Below are positions 45,665 to 56,454 of a stretch of 64,000 bases of DNA, piece by piece. Below the pieces are notes generated by a model. The model was not told the DNA's origin, did not search any database, and was given only the letters and a program-made list of their open reading frames with translations. The stretch is from Lepeophtheirus salmonis. Lineage: Eukaryota; Arthropoda; Copepoda; Siphonostomatoida; Caligidae. Position 1 is the stretch's first letter. Every line of letters starts with the position of its first letter. Location of the stretch: contig NC_052144.2 in the NCBI RefSeq assembly GCF_016086655.4, positions 30,721,896-30,785,895 of the forward strand. Direction: 5' to 3'. A program made the position numbers and the translations under genes.

Positions 45665-46600
45665 TTTTTGTCATTCTGTTTAGGAAACAAAATTTCACCA
45701 GTCCAATAATGGGTATATATCAGTTAATATAATTTTATAAATTTATGCCACTTGATAGATAAAAGTTTGAAGTTTACCGAATTCTGACCATAGTTAACCG
45801 GAAATGTCCGAAAGTTGACAAAAATTAATCTTTTCTAAAACAAAAATTTAAAAAGTGAATTTTTAATATTGAATATATTAGGGCTATTTCAAATAATTTT
45901 TTGTTTTAAAAAGAGTTGTAGATGACAAAAAAATTTATTAGCAAACATAAACAAATGGATTCTCTATATCTCATAGCCATCAAACAGAATATGTTATTAG
46001 GAATCAAATTTTTGTAAGTCCTATGAAGTCGATGTCAGCTGAAATAATTTTATAAAATTTCGACAGTTTATAGACAAAATTATAAAGTTTGCCGGATGAT
46101 ATCTGTAATTTATCGGAGATGTCTGAAAATTGACAAAAATTAACTTTTTTTGGAATACAAATTTTAAATAGGTGATTTTGAATGTCTTACAGCTATTTAA
46201 ACAAACAAAAATTACACAATGTTGTAACTGACATAAAAATGTATTCGTAGCTTTATAAAAAAATATGTTTTCTATGTCTTGTATCCTACTAAATTTGATA
46301 TTACGAAGCAACATTTTTCAAGTACAATAATGTCTATGTTAACTGAAAGAATTTTATTGTAAGAGAAAGGTTGAAAGTATACAGGATCATATCTGTATTT
46401 TACCCGAGATATCCGGATGTTTGTTCACAAAAATTAACTTCTAAAAAAAACGAATTTAAAAAAGTCAATTTTAAGTGTGTTAAAGCGATTAAAACCCAAA
46501 ATAACATACACAAAGTTCTGGATCGCTTCATGAAAAATAGTTAGCTGATAAAAAAAACAAGAAATTAAATTTGGCAGAGTAATTTGCAATAAAAGAAATG
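45665..46600 (+). repeat. Tandem triplication, unit about 300-316 bp
   Basis: Three head-to-tail units. Each carries, in order, CAGTTAATATAATTTTATA / CAGCTGAAATAATTTTATA / GTTAACTGAAAGAATTTTAT (45720, 46036, 46337), then GATAGATAAAAGTTTGAAG-like, TAACCGGAAATGTCCGAAAG / TATCGGAGATGTCTGAAAA / ACCCGAGATATCCGGATG, and GACAAAAATTAA. Units differ visibly, so the array is old. Stops in all frames; function unknown. Confidence 0.75.
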
Positions 46601-47060
46601 CATATATATAATTTAAAAAAACAAGAAAAACCTCTAAAAGTATGTATGACATTTTGATAGTGGCGACCTCAAAGTTAATAACCTACCTAGTTCTTGGAAA
46701 GTACAATTTATGTTCAAAATGTTGAAAACATAAGATATCAAACAGAGTGACGTAATAGATAAATTAAAAAAAAAGATAAATACTATCTCCTCAAACTATA
46801 TGTCGCTTTGCGCAACTTGTTTTATGCTATATACCTCCTTCCAGTAATTACGTATAGATACCAATTAATATGATGAGTAATTAGATATCCAGGGTCGTCA
46901 CCAGGATCGACTATTAGATTCCCCATAAGGGTAGTACCGAGTGAGTGTAAAGCTGCATTCAGGTTCTTTATTAGCATACAACTAAGTAACAACAAAAAGA
47001 ATATATACCAGTAGGGTTAGACCGATCAAAAAATAACTCCCCCAGCAACCATTCGTAGAG
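46600..47060. other. Possible 3' flank or LTR zone of the Gypsy copy
   Basis: This segment would hold the 3' LTR of the minus-strand element at 47.1-49.9 kb, but I find no matching direct repeat beyond 49.9 kb. No gene. Confidence 0.3.
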
Positions 47061-47072
47061 GTCAAAGGTGAT

Positions 47073-47992
47073 TCAGATCCATTTAAGCTTGCAAGTGTTA
47101 AAATGTTTACACCAAACATTGGTGCTTTCTCTGATTGGCACTTTCACTGGGATATTTTTATTAGGAAGTAAACCATCAAAACGAGTACGTATACTATGAC
47201 CAAAAAAGAGTTCCGCCAGGAACTTTTCACAGCATAAAGGAGTAGAACGATAAGTCAAAAGTAGTTCATATACAGAAGTTTAATGATTCTTCTTCATCAT
47301 CTCTTCCAAAATCCGTACAGCCCTTTCGGCTTGTCTATTAGATTCCGGATGATATGGTGGAGTAAAATACACCATTCCGACATCTTAGATTTGAAGTTGT
47401 AGTTCATAAGCATAGGACAGTTGTCGGAGTGCCACTATTTAGGAAAACCAAATCTAGAGAACCAGCATAATAGTTGTTGCAGTGTGTGAGACGTAGAGGT
47501 GTTTAACATAGCTGCAGCCTCGATCCATTTGGACCCAGTGTGGAAAAGAATTAGGAAGTCCTTCCCTTCAAATTTTAATAAATCCACGTGAACACGTTCC
47601 CAAGGATAGGCAGGAGAGAAGAATTCATATTTTGCTGGTGGAGAAAGGGCATTTGCCTGACAGATATCGTAGACGTTGACAAGATTTGTGATATCATTGT
47701 CAATATTAGGCCACCATGCAATACAGCGAGCGATTGATTTCATTTTAACTATCCCACGGTAAGATAAGTGAAGTTCGTGTATTATTATTTTGAATAGGGA
47801 GGAAGGGACGACCAGACATATTCCCAGACAGAGACCATTTTTCAAGGAAAATGCATTACGTTTGTTCTTGTACACATTACCAACAATTTTGATCAGTCGT
47901 TTGTTCTTCAACAAGGCGAAGATGGTTATCTCCTGAAATGGTCTGAGCAACTCTGTTTCATTACTCTTGGAGGAAGAGATAGAAAGACACAT
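47073..47992 (-). pseudogene. Integrase remnant, Gypsy copy A
   Basis: The 185-codon frame 47992-47435 holds an HHCC-like zinc domain (HELHLSYRGIVKMK..., IAWWPNIDNDI, DICQ; the first cysteine appears lost) and the start of the catalytic core, PWERVHVDLLKFEGKDFLIL and GSKWIEA. A second frame, 47258-47073, has TYRSTPLCCEKFLAELFFGH and RTRFDGLLP, the C-terminal part of Gypsy integrases. The middle of the core is out of frame. Confidence 0.7.
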
Positions 47993-48663
47993 AAGTTTTT
48001 GGTTGTGTCTTTGTCAGGAACAGAACTTTCCAGTAGACATTGCGAGAGAGTGTCTGTATGAAGATTCATAGAGCCTGTCACATTCACGATCTTAAAGTTG
48101 AACGTAGAAAGACATAAAGTAAAACGGGGTAACCGAGCTATGATAACAGAACTGCTCTTTAGGTGGATTCAAGATGTATTCGAGTGGTTTGTGGTCCGTT
48201 TTAATAAAGGATGATATACCCAGAACATTCGAAACGATTTAGTCCAAAAATTAATAATAGTTGTTTGTCTATCCATTTGGGATTAGTTTTTTTCAGCAGG
48301 CAAAGAATTTACGAGAAGCAAAGGCAATGAGATGATCAAAGCCATTAATGAGATGGGAAAGGATGGAGTCCTGGATATAATTATCTTGATTGCTAAGAAG
48401 CTTTCTTTAGCCTTGTTGGGCCACACAAAAACCACACTTGACTTTGTTAATTCGTGTAATAGAGAAGCTATTGAGAATAAGTTATCCACAAAGCTCCCAT
48501 AAACTTGAACAAGTCCCAGGAATCACTTGACTTGTGGAGTAGATTCAGAATTAGGAAATTCCGACACTGGAAAAAACTAGTTCAAGATCAGGTGAATTTC
48601 CATCAGAAACTTGGAAACCAACTGATGGCATGTAAACAAACGTTTATTCATTTTCAAGTGAGC

Positions 48664-49309
48664 TCAAGTAGACATGATATAATCATATACTTGTTTAAGA
48701 GTAGTGACGTGATCTGACATCGAATGAGAGTAAATAAGGAGATCATTGATGTAGACTTTTACTTTGGATATACCTTCGAAGAGTTTCTCATGTGCATCTT
48801 GAACAATAGCCGGAGCCGAAGAAAGCCTATAATGTATTACATTATACTTAAGTGTATTGATCGTCAAAATTTCTTTAGATGACTCCTCTAGTTCATTCTG
48901 TTCATAACAATGTCAAAAATAAAGTTCAGAAAAGAAACGTGAACATGCTAGCCCTGAGAACAGTTCTTCAGAATGTGGGAAACGGTAAAGGAACTTATTA
49001 ACTATTGGAGATATCGTTTGAGTATAGTCCACGGAGATGCAAACCTTTCTTCCGGTTAAAGGACAATTAAATAGGGACAGCCCAATCTGTTGTATCAACC
49101 TATGATAGAGTACCATGATGTATTATGTCCTTAAGTTCATCAATAACTTTATCTCGAAGTGCAAGAGAAACAAGACGAGCTCGGAGATAGCGTGGTTGAT
49201 ATCCTTCTTTAATATGAAAAGCTAGCAGTACATGGTTAGCGGTATGGTTACCTGAGGTTTCGAATATGCATTGGTTTTTTGCATTGAGAGACTCCAAATC
49301 ATACTTCAT
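48664..49309 (-). pseudogene. Reverse transcriptase remnant, Gypsy copy A
   Basis: RYLRARLVSLALRDKVIDEL precedes RT; then RKVCISVDYTQTISPIVNKF and RFPHSEELFSG; then YRLSSAPAIVQDAHEKLFEG and KVKVYINDLLIYSHS. The YxDD box reads YIND, with loss of a catalytic aspartate. Frameshifts separate the pieces. Confidence 0.7.
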
Positions 49310-49417
49310 AAAGTGTACAGAAATACAAAGGAAAGAGAGTTTACCTTCAATCAGGTTGCTTTGACCAGATCTGCTGCACGATGCAAAATGATCAGTACCA
49401 TTGCATTTGAGCAGATT

Positions 49418-49860
49418 TTACCAATAGTAGGACAATGAGAACGAAGAAGTGGGTTTATTGTGACACAAAATTTGCATTTGAGACACTTTTTCTGAGGTTA
49501 TGTTCCTTACTGGAATAAGGTTTAGAGCGAAGAGGACCTTTGGGTCTCTTATATTCAGATACCATGACAGATTTTTCATTTGCCCTTTCTCACAAGTGAG
49601 CCTCTGCTGATTCCATGGCACGACCTTGCAGAATGAGTTCTTTTAGTTTGACAAGCTTATTTTTCTTTTAGTTTGACAAGCTTATTTTCCAAAGTCCCCT
49701 GTCGTAGTTTAGTAGAGGTCTTATTCTTGATGATAGGTACATCAACTTCATAAGGAGAATTACAGAATAAACATTGGAGTTTACAGTACCGTGCCTGAGT
49801 CTATAGACGGATTTCAAAGTCTTTTTTGAATTGAGTTAGACTAAAGCATTAAACCATGTA
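49418..49860 (-). pseudogene. Gag remnant, Gypsy copy A
   Basis: Minus strand shows TLKSVYRLRHGTV, CNSPYEVDVP, KNKTSTKLRQGTLENKLVKL and ESAEAHL, then KGQMKNLSWYLNIRDPK. CNSPYE and the TSTKL stretch recur in copy B at 52970-53060, which identifies the two as one family. Assignment to gag rests on position 5' of RT; no zinc knuckle seen. Confidence 0.5.
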
Positions 49861-50037
49861 ACGCATCGAGCACCGTTAGCCTGAGGAAATAGTATGGTAA
49901 ATATTTGTCATAATATTTGGCAAGATGTCACTTTTCTAGACATCACTCATTTATTTATTGTACGTACTAAGCAGTATTAAGTTTTAATAAGTTTGTTCTA
50001 GTCTTAGATATTTATATTTACATATTATTATTAAAAT

Positions 50038-50225
50038 AATGGGTCAGTGTAGCATCCGAGGATGCAAAAATAGAACTGAGTCAAATTTCCAAAAGCTTCA
50101 AGAAAAAGTCGTTTTTTTTTAAATTAAGTGTCATTAAGATACATTCAGAGATGCTTAGGTCTGTTATAAAGCCTGAAACAAGCGGTAGAACATTTTGTAC
50201 TTCTTTCAATAATATCCCTAAAAAA
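50038..50225 (+). pseudogene. THAP-like zinc-finger scrap
   Basis: ATG at 50039 gives MGQCSIRGCKNRTESNFQKL, then EKVVFF and a stop in a T9 run. Skipping one T continues KLSVIKIHSEMLRSVIKPET and RTFCTSF. C-x4-C followed about 50 residues later by C-x2-F resembles the C2CH THAP finger with the histidine lost. Weak; THAP fingers occur in host genes and in P-type transposases. Confidence 0.3.
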
Positions 50226-50229
50226 CAAC

Positions 50230-51390
50230 TATGTCTAAGTTACACAGTTTGAAGGAATTCAAGTTATTTATTTCATATTTAGTATGATATAATCAAATTT
50301 GTAAACATAGATAGTTTAAATTAAACGAAGTGTAAACAAGGTTCTAGTACTCCTAAGAAACAAAGGCCTTCACAAGGTTCTTGCCATTCCATTGGGCCAA
50401 AAAACTGGACATTTCTATTTTAGAAAAAACCTTGAGTTTTATTAAGAAGGAAACACCCTCTCATTTGGCTTGAAACTTCAAAATTCCATTTTTAGATCTT
50501 TCATGCAAAAATTTTTATGGTTTCTTCGGAGGTGGAAAAATTGATTGACATTCCTTTGGTTAAATCGGAAGTTGGAGAGCTGGAGCTCGATACTGGTTTG
50601 TGAAACGAATCCTCATTTTTTTATTTTTTTTTCGACGGAAAAAAGGTCAAATGGCGGTCCCAGACTATAGGTGACAGAGATTGATGGGACATCCAAGAGG
50701 AAACTAAAGTTGAGGTCGTTATTGAATTCGAAATTTGTTAAGTTTTTAGAGTTGATCTCAGATGAAAATTGAATTTGAATTTGTGTTCATTTTTACAACT
50801 TGTTTTGAGTAAAGCTTTTATTGGTTTTTTGTTTAAGATTTATTTATTCAAAAATACTCAATTAAAAAATGTATCACCATCGAAGACGATCTTCTCATGA
50901 AGTGTCCGCCTACTTCGTACAAGATGTAAAACCCATTAGTCTCCAATGATAATAAAAAAATAATTGAAATAATACATCGACAATTGGCAATATTAATTTA
51001 TTTCTAAAGTAGTTTGCTATACATCCTGTGTTCCTTTTCTTGTAATTAAAATTGGATATCTCGTTCATTACTATTTACTGTATCTATTTGGAATTTATAT
51101 TAAGATATTATACGGTCACATCATGGATATCGAACTCTTAGTCAAAGAGCGCATTTGGGGTCAATTTCACTGGAAAAATTGTAGCCAGAGGGGAAACTTC
51201 GTATACGCACTAATCAAATTCGATTGGAAAAGTTGGTACCAAAAACGAAATCCAGAAGATAAATTAGCAGAAAATGGGAGCTAGTGGATCACATCAAGAA
51301 AACACACGAACGTCAAAATTCACTTAACTAAGGAGATACGAAGGAATTGGGACCTTAATAACATAAATGATGTTTGAAACTGCAATGAAA
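50230..51390. other. Unresolved coding-like DNA
   Basis: Less A+T-rich patches (50340-50480, 50520-50760, 51120-51380) hold short protein-like frames. One is a 54-codon ATG frame from 51123 containing KERIWGQFHWKNCSQRGNFV. I recognise nothing. Confidence 0.3.
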
Positions 51391-51398
51391 ATACTCAC

Positions 51399-51469
51399 CT
51401 TGCAATAGTAAAGCTGAAGTGGTGCCTTCAGCTCTCATGATTTCATCTTTGTAGGTATACAATTGTATT
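51399..51469 (-). other. Orphan exon-like segment
   Basis: Minus strand: acceptor TTTGCAG, 71 open bases encoding IQLYTYKDEIMRAEGTTSAL and LLQ, then donor GTGAGT. Both splice signals are consensus. No compatible neighbour exon is proven; the THAP-like exon at 51864-52107 lies upstream on the same strand. Confidence 0.3.
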
Positions 51470-51863
51470 CTGCAAAGATGGTACATGCAAATTTGAGCAA
51501 AATTTATGCTTTTGGGTATATGGATGTGTAATTTTATATCCTTGCTCCAATCTCTCGTTCGAATAAGAGATACAAAACCCGGACGTTAAAGTATCAGTAT
51601 GAATTTCTGATTATATATTGAATTTCGAAAGATAGGGGAGCATGGGTCTCTTAAATTTGACCAGAATCTTAATTAACATAGACTCTGAGATGACAATCTG
51701 ATTAACAGCTTATAAAGAACATGACAGTGGCTTCCTGGGCCCAGGGGGTTCAGTTTAATATTTCCTCTCTGTTTCCTAGGTGCGACTTATTCTTTAGGAA
51801 GTCTTTCATACCCATACATGTTTGTGGGGCATTAAATAACTTCCACTTGCATACTAAGAATAT

Positions 51864-52107
51864 TTAAGGAGGTGAAGAATGAAGTCTTTGTCTAGCTTTG
51901 CTGTCAGTTCCGAGGCTCCTCTCCTGTTGTATGTTCCTAACCTTGAACTGCATACTTTTCTTTGATTCAAAAATATCCCATGCTCCTCTCAAGTAAGTCT
52001 TGACCTCTGCTTTCATGCCATATATATGATCAGATTCCGGTTTAAACTCAGAGGATATGGTTGGGACAGCATCATGCTTTATATACTTTTTGGCCTTAGT
52101 TCGTGTT
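51864..52107 (-). pseudogene. Exon-like segment ending a THAP-type domain
   Basis: Begins after a strong pyrimidine tract and CAAG acceptor at 52108, next to the left arm of the large inverted repeat. Reads TRTKAKKYIKHDAVPTISSE, then SDHIYGMKAEVKTYLRGAWD and on to a stop at 51864. AVPTI after a basic helix is the usual C-terminal signature of THAP fingers. The zinc-binding part is not found upstream, where the inverted repeat begins. May be a gene fragment or a transposon exon. Confidence 0.35.
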
Positions 52108-52143
52108 CTTGAAAAAAAAAAAGCTGATTTATTGTTCAAAAGG

Positions 52144-52450
52144 TTGAAAAAGTAAGTTAAATAACTGAGTGACATCATATTAAAAATAATGACCATTCTT
52201 CTCATGCTAATGGTAGTGTTTCACTACTTGGTTGAACCCTTTCAGAACCACAAGGAATTGAAAAGAAAAAATCGAATTCTATATATTTATTCATTCTTTT
52301 GATATACTTTTTATTTAGAATTCAAGTAAGTAATAACTCTAACTTAGAGAAATGATTAATATCAATTTAATAAAAGCTTTAGATGTGAAACATAACAACG
52401 CAATTCCTAACTCTTACCAAGCATAAAGCGAGATTACAAGCGATACAAAT
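52144..52450 (+). repeat. Left arm of ~1.4 kb inverted repeat
   Basis: About 307 bases that match the inverse of 53190-53523 along their whole length, from TTGAAAAAGTAAGTTAAATA through TTCTCATGCTAATGGTA, AACCACAAGGAATTG, TCGAATTCTATATATTTATT and AGATGTGAAACATAACAA to GCGAGATTACAAGCGATAC. Relative to the right arm it lacks about 34 bases near 52190. Confidence 0.85.
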
Positions 52451-52799
52451 GACCTAAGTTCGATTTTCTATACTTTTGCTTGCACAGGTGGCACATTTTT
52501 TTCTTTTTTGTTGTTCAAACTCCGGTAAATGTCCACCATGACTGTCCTTTATCAAAGATTCATTTTTTTATTGCAGCAACTGATATATAGTTGTTATCTC
52601 TGAGGATTCATGATCTAAGATGGTTATTTTTATAAAATAGTTGTTAATATTTTGTTAAATTATCTTTATCAAAGAATTCTATTAAAAATTTAATTCTTAA
52701 AGATAAATATAAAGTTTAAAAAGAACCCAATTTCCTTTTTAAATATTAAACACTTTAATTAATTTTACACTATAAACTTATTTAATATTATTAGGAAAT

Positions 52800-53165
52800 A
52801 TTACATTTAATAAATATGGCCAATAATCAAGACTGTGTTGGACGATTTAATGCATAATGGCAGTTTTACGGCTCAAGCAATGTTCCTCCTTTCTCTGACT
52901 GTGGGAGAACCAGTGGATGACTTTGTAATTTGGAGTGAGCCATGGGTTTGCAAACTTCAATGTACATCCTGTAATTCTCCTTATGAAGATGATAAACTCG
53001 CAGAACTATCATCAAGAATATGACCTCTACTAAACTACAACAGACCGCTTTTGAAAAGAAGTTTTTCAAACTCGAAGAAGTAATCCAGATAGGTTGTAGG
53101 AATCGACAGAAGCTTACTCTCCAGAAATGGTAAATGAAAAATCTGTCATGGTTTCTGAATATAAG
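52800..53165 (+). pseudogene. Gag fragment of Gypsy copy B, inside the inverted repeat
   Basis: A frame from 52835 reads LLSLTVGEPVDDFVIWSE; further on CNSPYEDD, then (shifted) NMTSTKLQQTAFEKKF, and AATGAAAAATCTGTCATGGT at 53135-53154. CNSPYE, TSTKL and the last DNA phrase are shared with copy A at 49.5-49.8 kb. VDDFVI fits a capsid motif. It sits between the two inverted arms. Confidence 0.6.
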
Positions 53166-53189
53166 AGCCTATACTATAGTTTTGTAATT

Positions 53190-53523
53190 TTTATCGCTTG
53201 TAATCTCGTATTATGCATGTTAAGAGATAGGAATTGCTTTGTTATGTTTCACATCTAAGGCTCTTATAAAATTAATATTAATTAATTCTCCAACTTAGAA
53301 TTATTACTGGGTTGAATTAGAAATAAAAAGTATATTAAAAGAATTAATAAATATATAGAATTCGATTTTCTTTTGAATTCCTTGTGGCTCTAAAAGGGTT
53401 AAATCAAGTAACGAAACGATACCATTAGCATGAGAAGATACAATGATAATTATTTTTAATATTTTTTCCTATGACATCGTTTTTAATATGACGTCACTCA
53501 GTTATTTATCTTACTTTTTCAAG
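53190..53523 (-). repeat. Right arm of ~1.4 kb inverted repeat
   Basis: About 334 bases, inverse of 52144-52450. It holds TGACGTCA-like TGACGTCACTCAG where the left arm has TGACATCATATT inverted, plus a 34-base segment with ATTATTTTTAATATTTTTTC absent from the left arm. Its outer edge abuts a hAT-type end at about 53515. Confidence 0.85.
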
Positions 53524-53609
53524 AAATTTAACTTAATAGGTTCTGAGGCCGTTTAAAATATTTTGGTGGCAATGCAGTCCATTATATTAAAATGTTGCAC
53601 ATCTCTGTT
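53515..53609 (+). mobile_element. hAT-type right-end fragment
   Basis: AAGAAATTTAACTTAATAGG, TTAAAATATTTTGGTGGCAATGC and TTAAAATGTTGCACATCTCTG parallel the right end of the element at 17941-18279 (AATATTGAAAGTGGCAATGC, AAAAGGTTGGACATCC). The left part is missing. Confidence 0.55.
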
Positions 53610-53726
53610 CCAATGCATTTCAATTGAAATTTATAATGTATTCAGACAATCAAATTATATTATAGACTATAAACTATAGACTCCTTTACCATCTCCCACA
53701 CCCCATTTTGATTTACATCTTTTTTG

Positions 53727-54390
53727 TTCAACCTTAAGATCGTGCATGTGAAAGGCCCTGAGAATCTTCATGCAGACGCGCTCTCTCGCAAAGTCTACTG
53801 AAGAGTCCTGTTCCTGACGAAGACACAACCGACAAACTTATGTGTCTTTCTATGTCTTCCTCCAAGAGTAATGAAACAGAGTTGCGTGAGGCCATGTAAG
53901 GAGATGCCCATCTTCGTCTTGTTGAAGAACAAACGACTGGTCAAAATTGTTGGCAATGTGTACAAGAACAAACGTAATGTATTTTCCTTGAAAAATGGTC
54001 TTCTGTCTGGGAATATGTCTGGTCGTCCCTTCCTCCCTATTCAAAGTAATTATAGACGAACTTCACTTATCTCTTATGCCCAGAAAAATATATATCCTTC
54101 TCCCCTGACTATCCTTGGGAACGTGTTCACGTGGATTTATTAAAATTTGAAGGGAAGGACTTCCTAATTCTTGTCCACACTGGGTCCAAATGGATCGAGT
54201 CTGCAGCTATGTCGAACACCTCTATGTATCACACACTGCAACAACTACTATACTGGTTTTCCTAAATGGTTGCACTCCGACAACGGTCCTTAGTTTACGA
54301 ACAACATCTTCCAATCTAAGATGTCAGAGTGGGAGATAAAGGTGTCTCTTTCTCCACCCTATCAGAATCTAACGGACAAGCCGAACATGC
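53727..54390 (+). pseudogene. RNase H-integrase fragment of Gypsy copy B
   Basis: Closely matches the inverse of 47.4-48.1 kb, for instance ACTTATGTGTCTTTCTATGT, GAAGAACAAACGACTGGTCA and GTGTACAAGAACAAACGTAA. By eye most positions agree (I estimate about 90% in the best stretch). It contains the HADALSR-like end of RNase H, the AFALLKNKRL segment and a broken integrase core (HVDLLKFEGKDFLIL region) ending at SNGQAE-like text near 54385. The zinc domain region is shortened by a deletion near 54070. Confidence 0.75.
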
Positions 54391-54950
54391 CTAACATAAC
54401 TAATGTTACCTAAATATATCCTAAACATAAACATATTTACCAAATATTTTGCTTCATGTTGTGCTATTATGGGATTTGCTATAAGAAAGGTGCCCCTTTT
54501 TTTTTGCAGATGAACTTATTTTTTTTGAGTCTATGCAATTGCACTACTTATAGCCTTGTTCATTTCCAAGCGAGAGGATTGATACAGTCACAATGTAACT
54601 TCTTTCTCACTGGGAACTTCATCAACACTGAGGAATGATTCCTTGCAAGGCTCAAACTGTTTTCTTACATTGAGCTGTTTTATGATATCATTTTTGTCCC
54701 TAATCAATCATATCTGTTCTTTGCTACATGGATCACAACAGCCAAGACATAGTGAGGATCTAATTTTCCACGGTCAATACTTGGAACTTGGCATACTGAA
54801 CAAACCACTGTCCATAACCCAACTTGTCTTGTTGCCACATCAAAAGAATGTCTTGAATGTTTCCATTTACTCTCTCATTTGATTTCTGAGATTATGAGTG
54901 ATGGGGATTTCCATGCACAGTTTAACTAGGACAATCCGTGGTCCTAGAGT

Positions 54951-55211
54951 AATAATAGACTATTAGAAGGGATTCTTAATGCTCAATGAAATGGTGGCAG
55001 TGGCTAATGAGCCACCTTTTTGACCAGCGGTTCACTTGAACATCTATGGGTTGAGGTGTATTATAGGATATTGAAAGTTTCATTAATACTCAGGGAAGTG
55101 GGGGTTGTGTGTAATGATCCAACTTTTGGACCAGTGGTTCACTTGTACAATCATGTGTGTATTATAATATATTAGAAGGGATCCTTGATACTCAGTATAG
55201 TAGTGACGATT
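54951..55211 (+). repeat. Tandem repeat, ~100-110 bp period, 2.5 units
   Basis: Units share TATTAGAAGGGATTCTTAATGCTCA-like starts, then (A/G)TGGTGG / GTGGGGG, AATGA(G/T)CCA and GACCAG(C/T)GGTTCACTTG. Starts at about 54951, 55061 and 55162; the last unit is cut where the hAT fragment begins. Confidence 0.7.
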
Positions 55212-55342
55212 GATTTTTATCCCCCTACGCGTTTTGATGATATTGCGACAATTTTGCTAAAAAATACTACTTAAAGTGAGAATGAGTAGTGGGCTACAAC
55301 AAAACATTAGGCGGACCGCAATCAACTGGTTGGGCATCCCTG
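55212..55342 (-). mobile_element. hAT-type left-end fragment
   Basis: Minus strand CAGGGATGCCCAACCAGTTG, GCGGTCCGCCTAATG, TTTTTAGCAAAATTGTCG, ATATCATCAAAACGCG. The same order occurs in the left half of the element at 17941-18279. CAGGG...CCAAC is a typical hAT tip. Confidence 0.65.
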
Positions 55343-55879
55343 CACTGGATTATTAAATTGCTTGAAATGAAATTGTACCTTAATAAAATCCTTAATGATC
55401 AGATTGGTTGCAATGAATTGTTTAATAATCAAATTACTCACAATCATTTTACCTGGCAATGTTAATTAACGTAAAATGATCACACCATTGGAAATTTCAT
55501 AGATTTTTCACATTCTCATTCTTTGGTCCCAGCGTTCCCTTTTCTTTGTATTCGTAGTCGTAATACGCGAATATTTACGAATTTAATTCATTTGAATTAA
55601 TTCATTGAAGGCCCAGGTGTTTTGCAATATTGATTTTATGGCCTCATAATATTTTGATTTACTCACTAGATAATATTTGGTAATGATTCTGCATCAGGTA
55701 TCTTTCATTTGAATAAATAGGCACTAAATATATCTAGAACGTTTTTTCTTATTTTGGAAGGGGGAAGAGGAATCTGAAAAAAAAGTCACGAATTTAACAA
55801 TAATTAATTAGAATGAAATTTTATTTTGAGGTCAATTCAAAAATGAGGTGTATCCTTGTAATATTGTCGTGGCCTTATC

Positions 55880-56165
55880 TAAAATCGACAACGATATAGA
55901 GAGATTTTAGAAACATTATTTATTCACATAAAATTTAATTTTTAGGAAGAAAATTTTATAAGTTAAATTTCAAATATTAAATTTTTTGAACAAATTTCAA
56001 AAATCAACAGCTACACAGAGAGAACTAAATTTTTTGCAAAAAAATTGTAAATATTAAATTTTTTGCTCTGCTACATAATTTGCCAGAATAGTGAAACCAA
56101 ATTTCTAATAAAAGAGAAAAATCCTTAATTTGGAGAGGGCTACAGATCCTTACGGATGCACCTGT
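55880..56165 (-). repeat. GGCGTCCGYAGGA-type A+T-rich element
   Basis: T/A-rich interior with AAAATCAACAGCTACACAG, then CCTTAATTTGGAGAGGGCTACAG and ATCCTTACGGATGCACC, the inverse of the GCATCCGTAAGGAT / CTGTAGCCC end. Confidence 0.5.
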
Positions 56166-56454
56166 GGCCGCCTTCACAAACCCAGTAGGAAGTCCAAAAG
56201 ATCCTATAATTAAAAAATTTGGTTATACTCTAGAAGTCTTATAAAAAACAATGAATTGGAGTAGGGTTTTGAGCCAACTAAGTGCTCTGGTGGTATATTG
56301 CACAACTTGTGGGCAGCAAAAGTAAATAGAGTCTCAAATATGGGTTATGAGCCTACTCCGGGCCATATTGACATATTTTTGGTGCTTTAAAATCCTATTT
56401 TTCAAACATTATTTATTACTTAGAAAATATAAATCAAACTGGAAAAAGTATTTC

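Larger units (their letters stand above)
47070..49900 (-). mobile_element. Gypsy-type LTR retrotransposon, copy A
   Basis: Minus-strand order gag (about 49860-49418), RT (49309-48664), RNase H region (around 48500-48050), integrase (47992-47073). Every domain has stops or shifts. A diverged second copy (B) of the same family lies inverted at 52.8-54.4 kb. LTRs not identified. A short direct duplication of about 25 bases (TTTTAGTTTGACAAGCTTATTTT) lies within gag at 49640-49690. Confidence 0.75.

Noticed and set aside
47435..54390. The inverted Gypsy copies considered as one long-range palindromic gene system
   Set aside because: Both copies are ordinary decayed retroelement domains with stops and a lost RT aspartate; no intact frames connect them.
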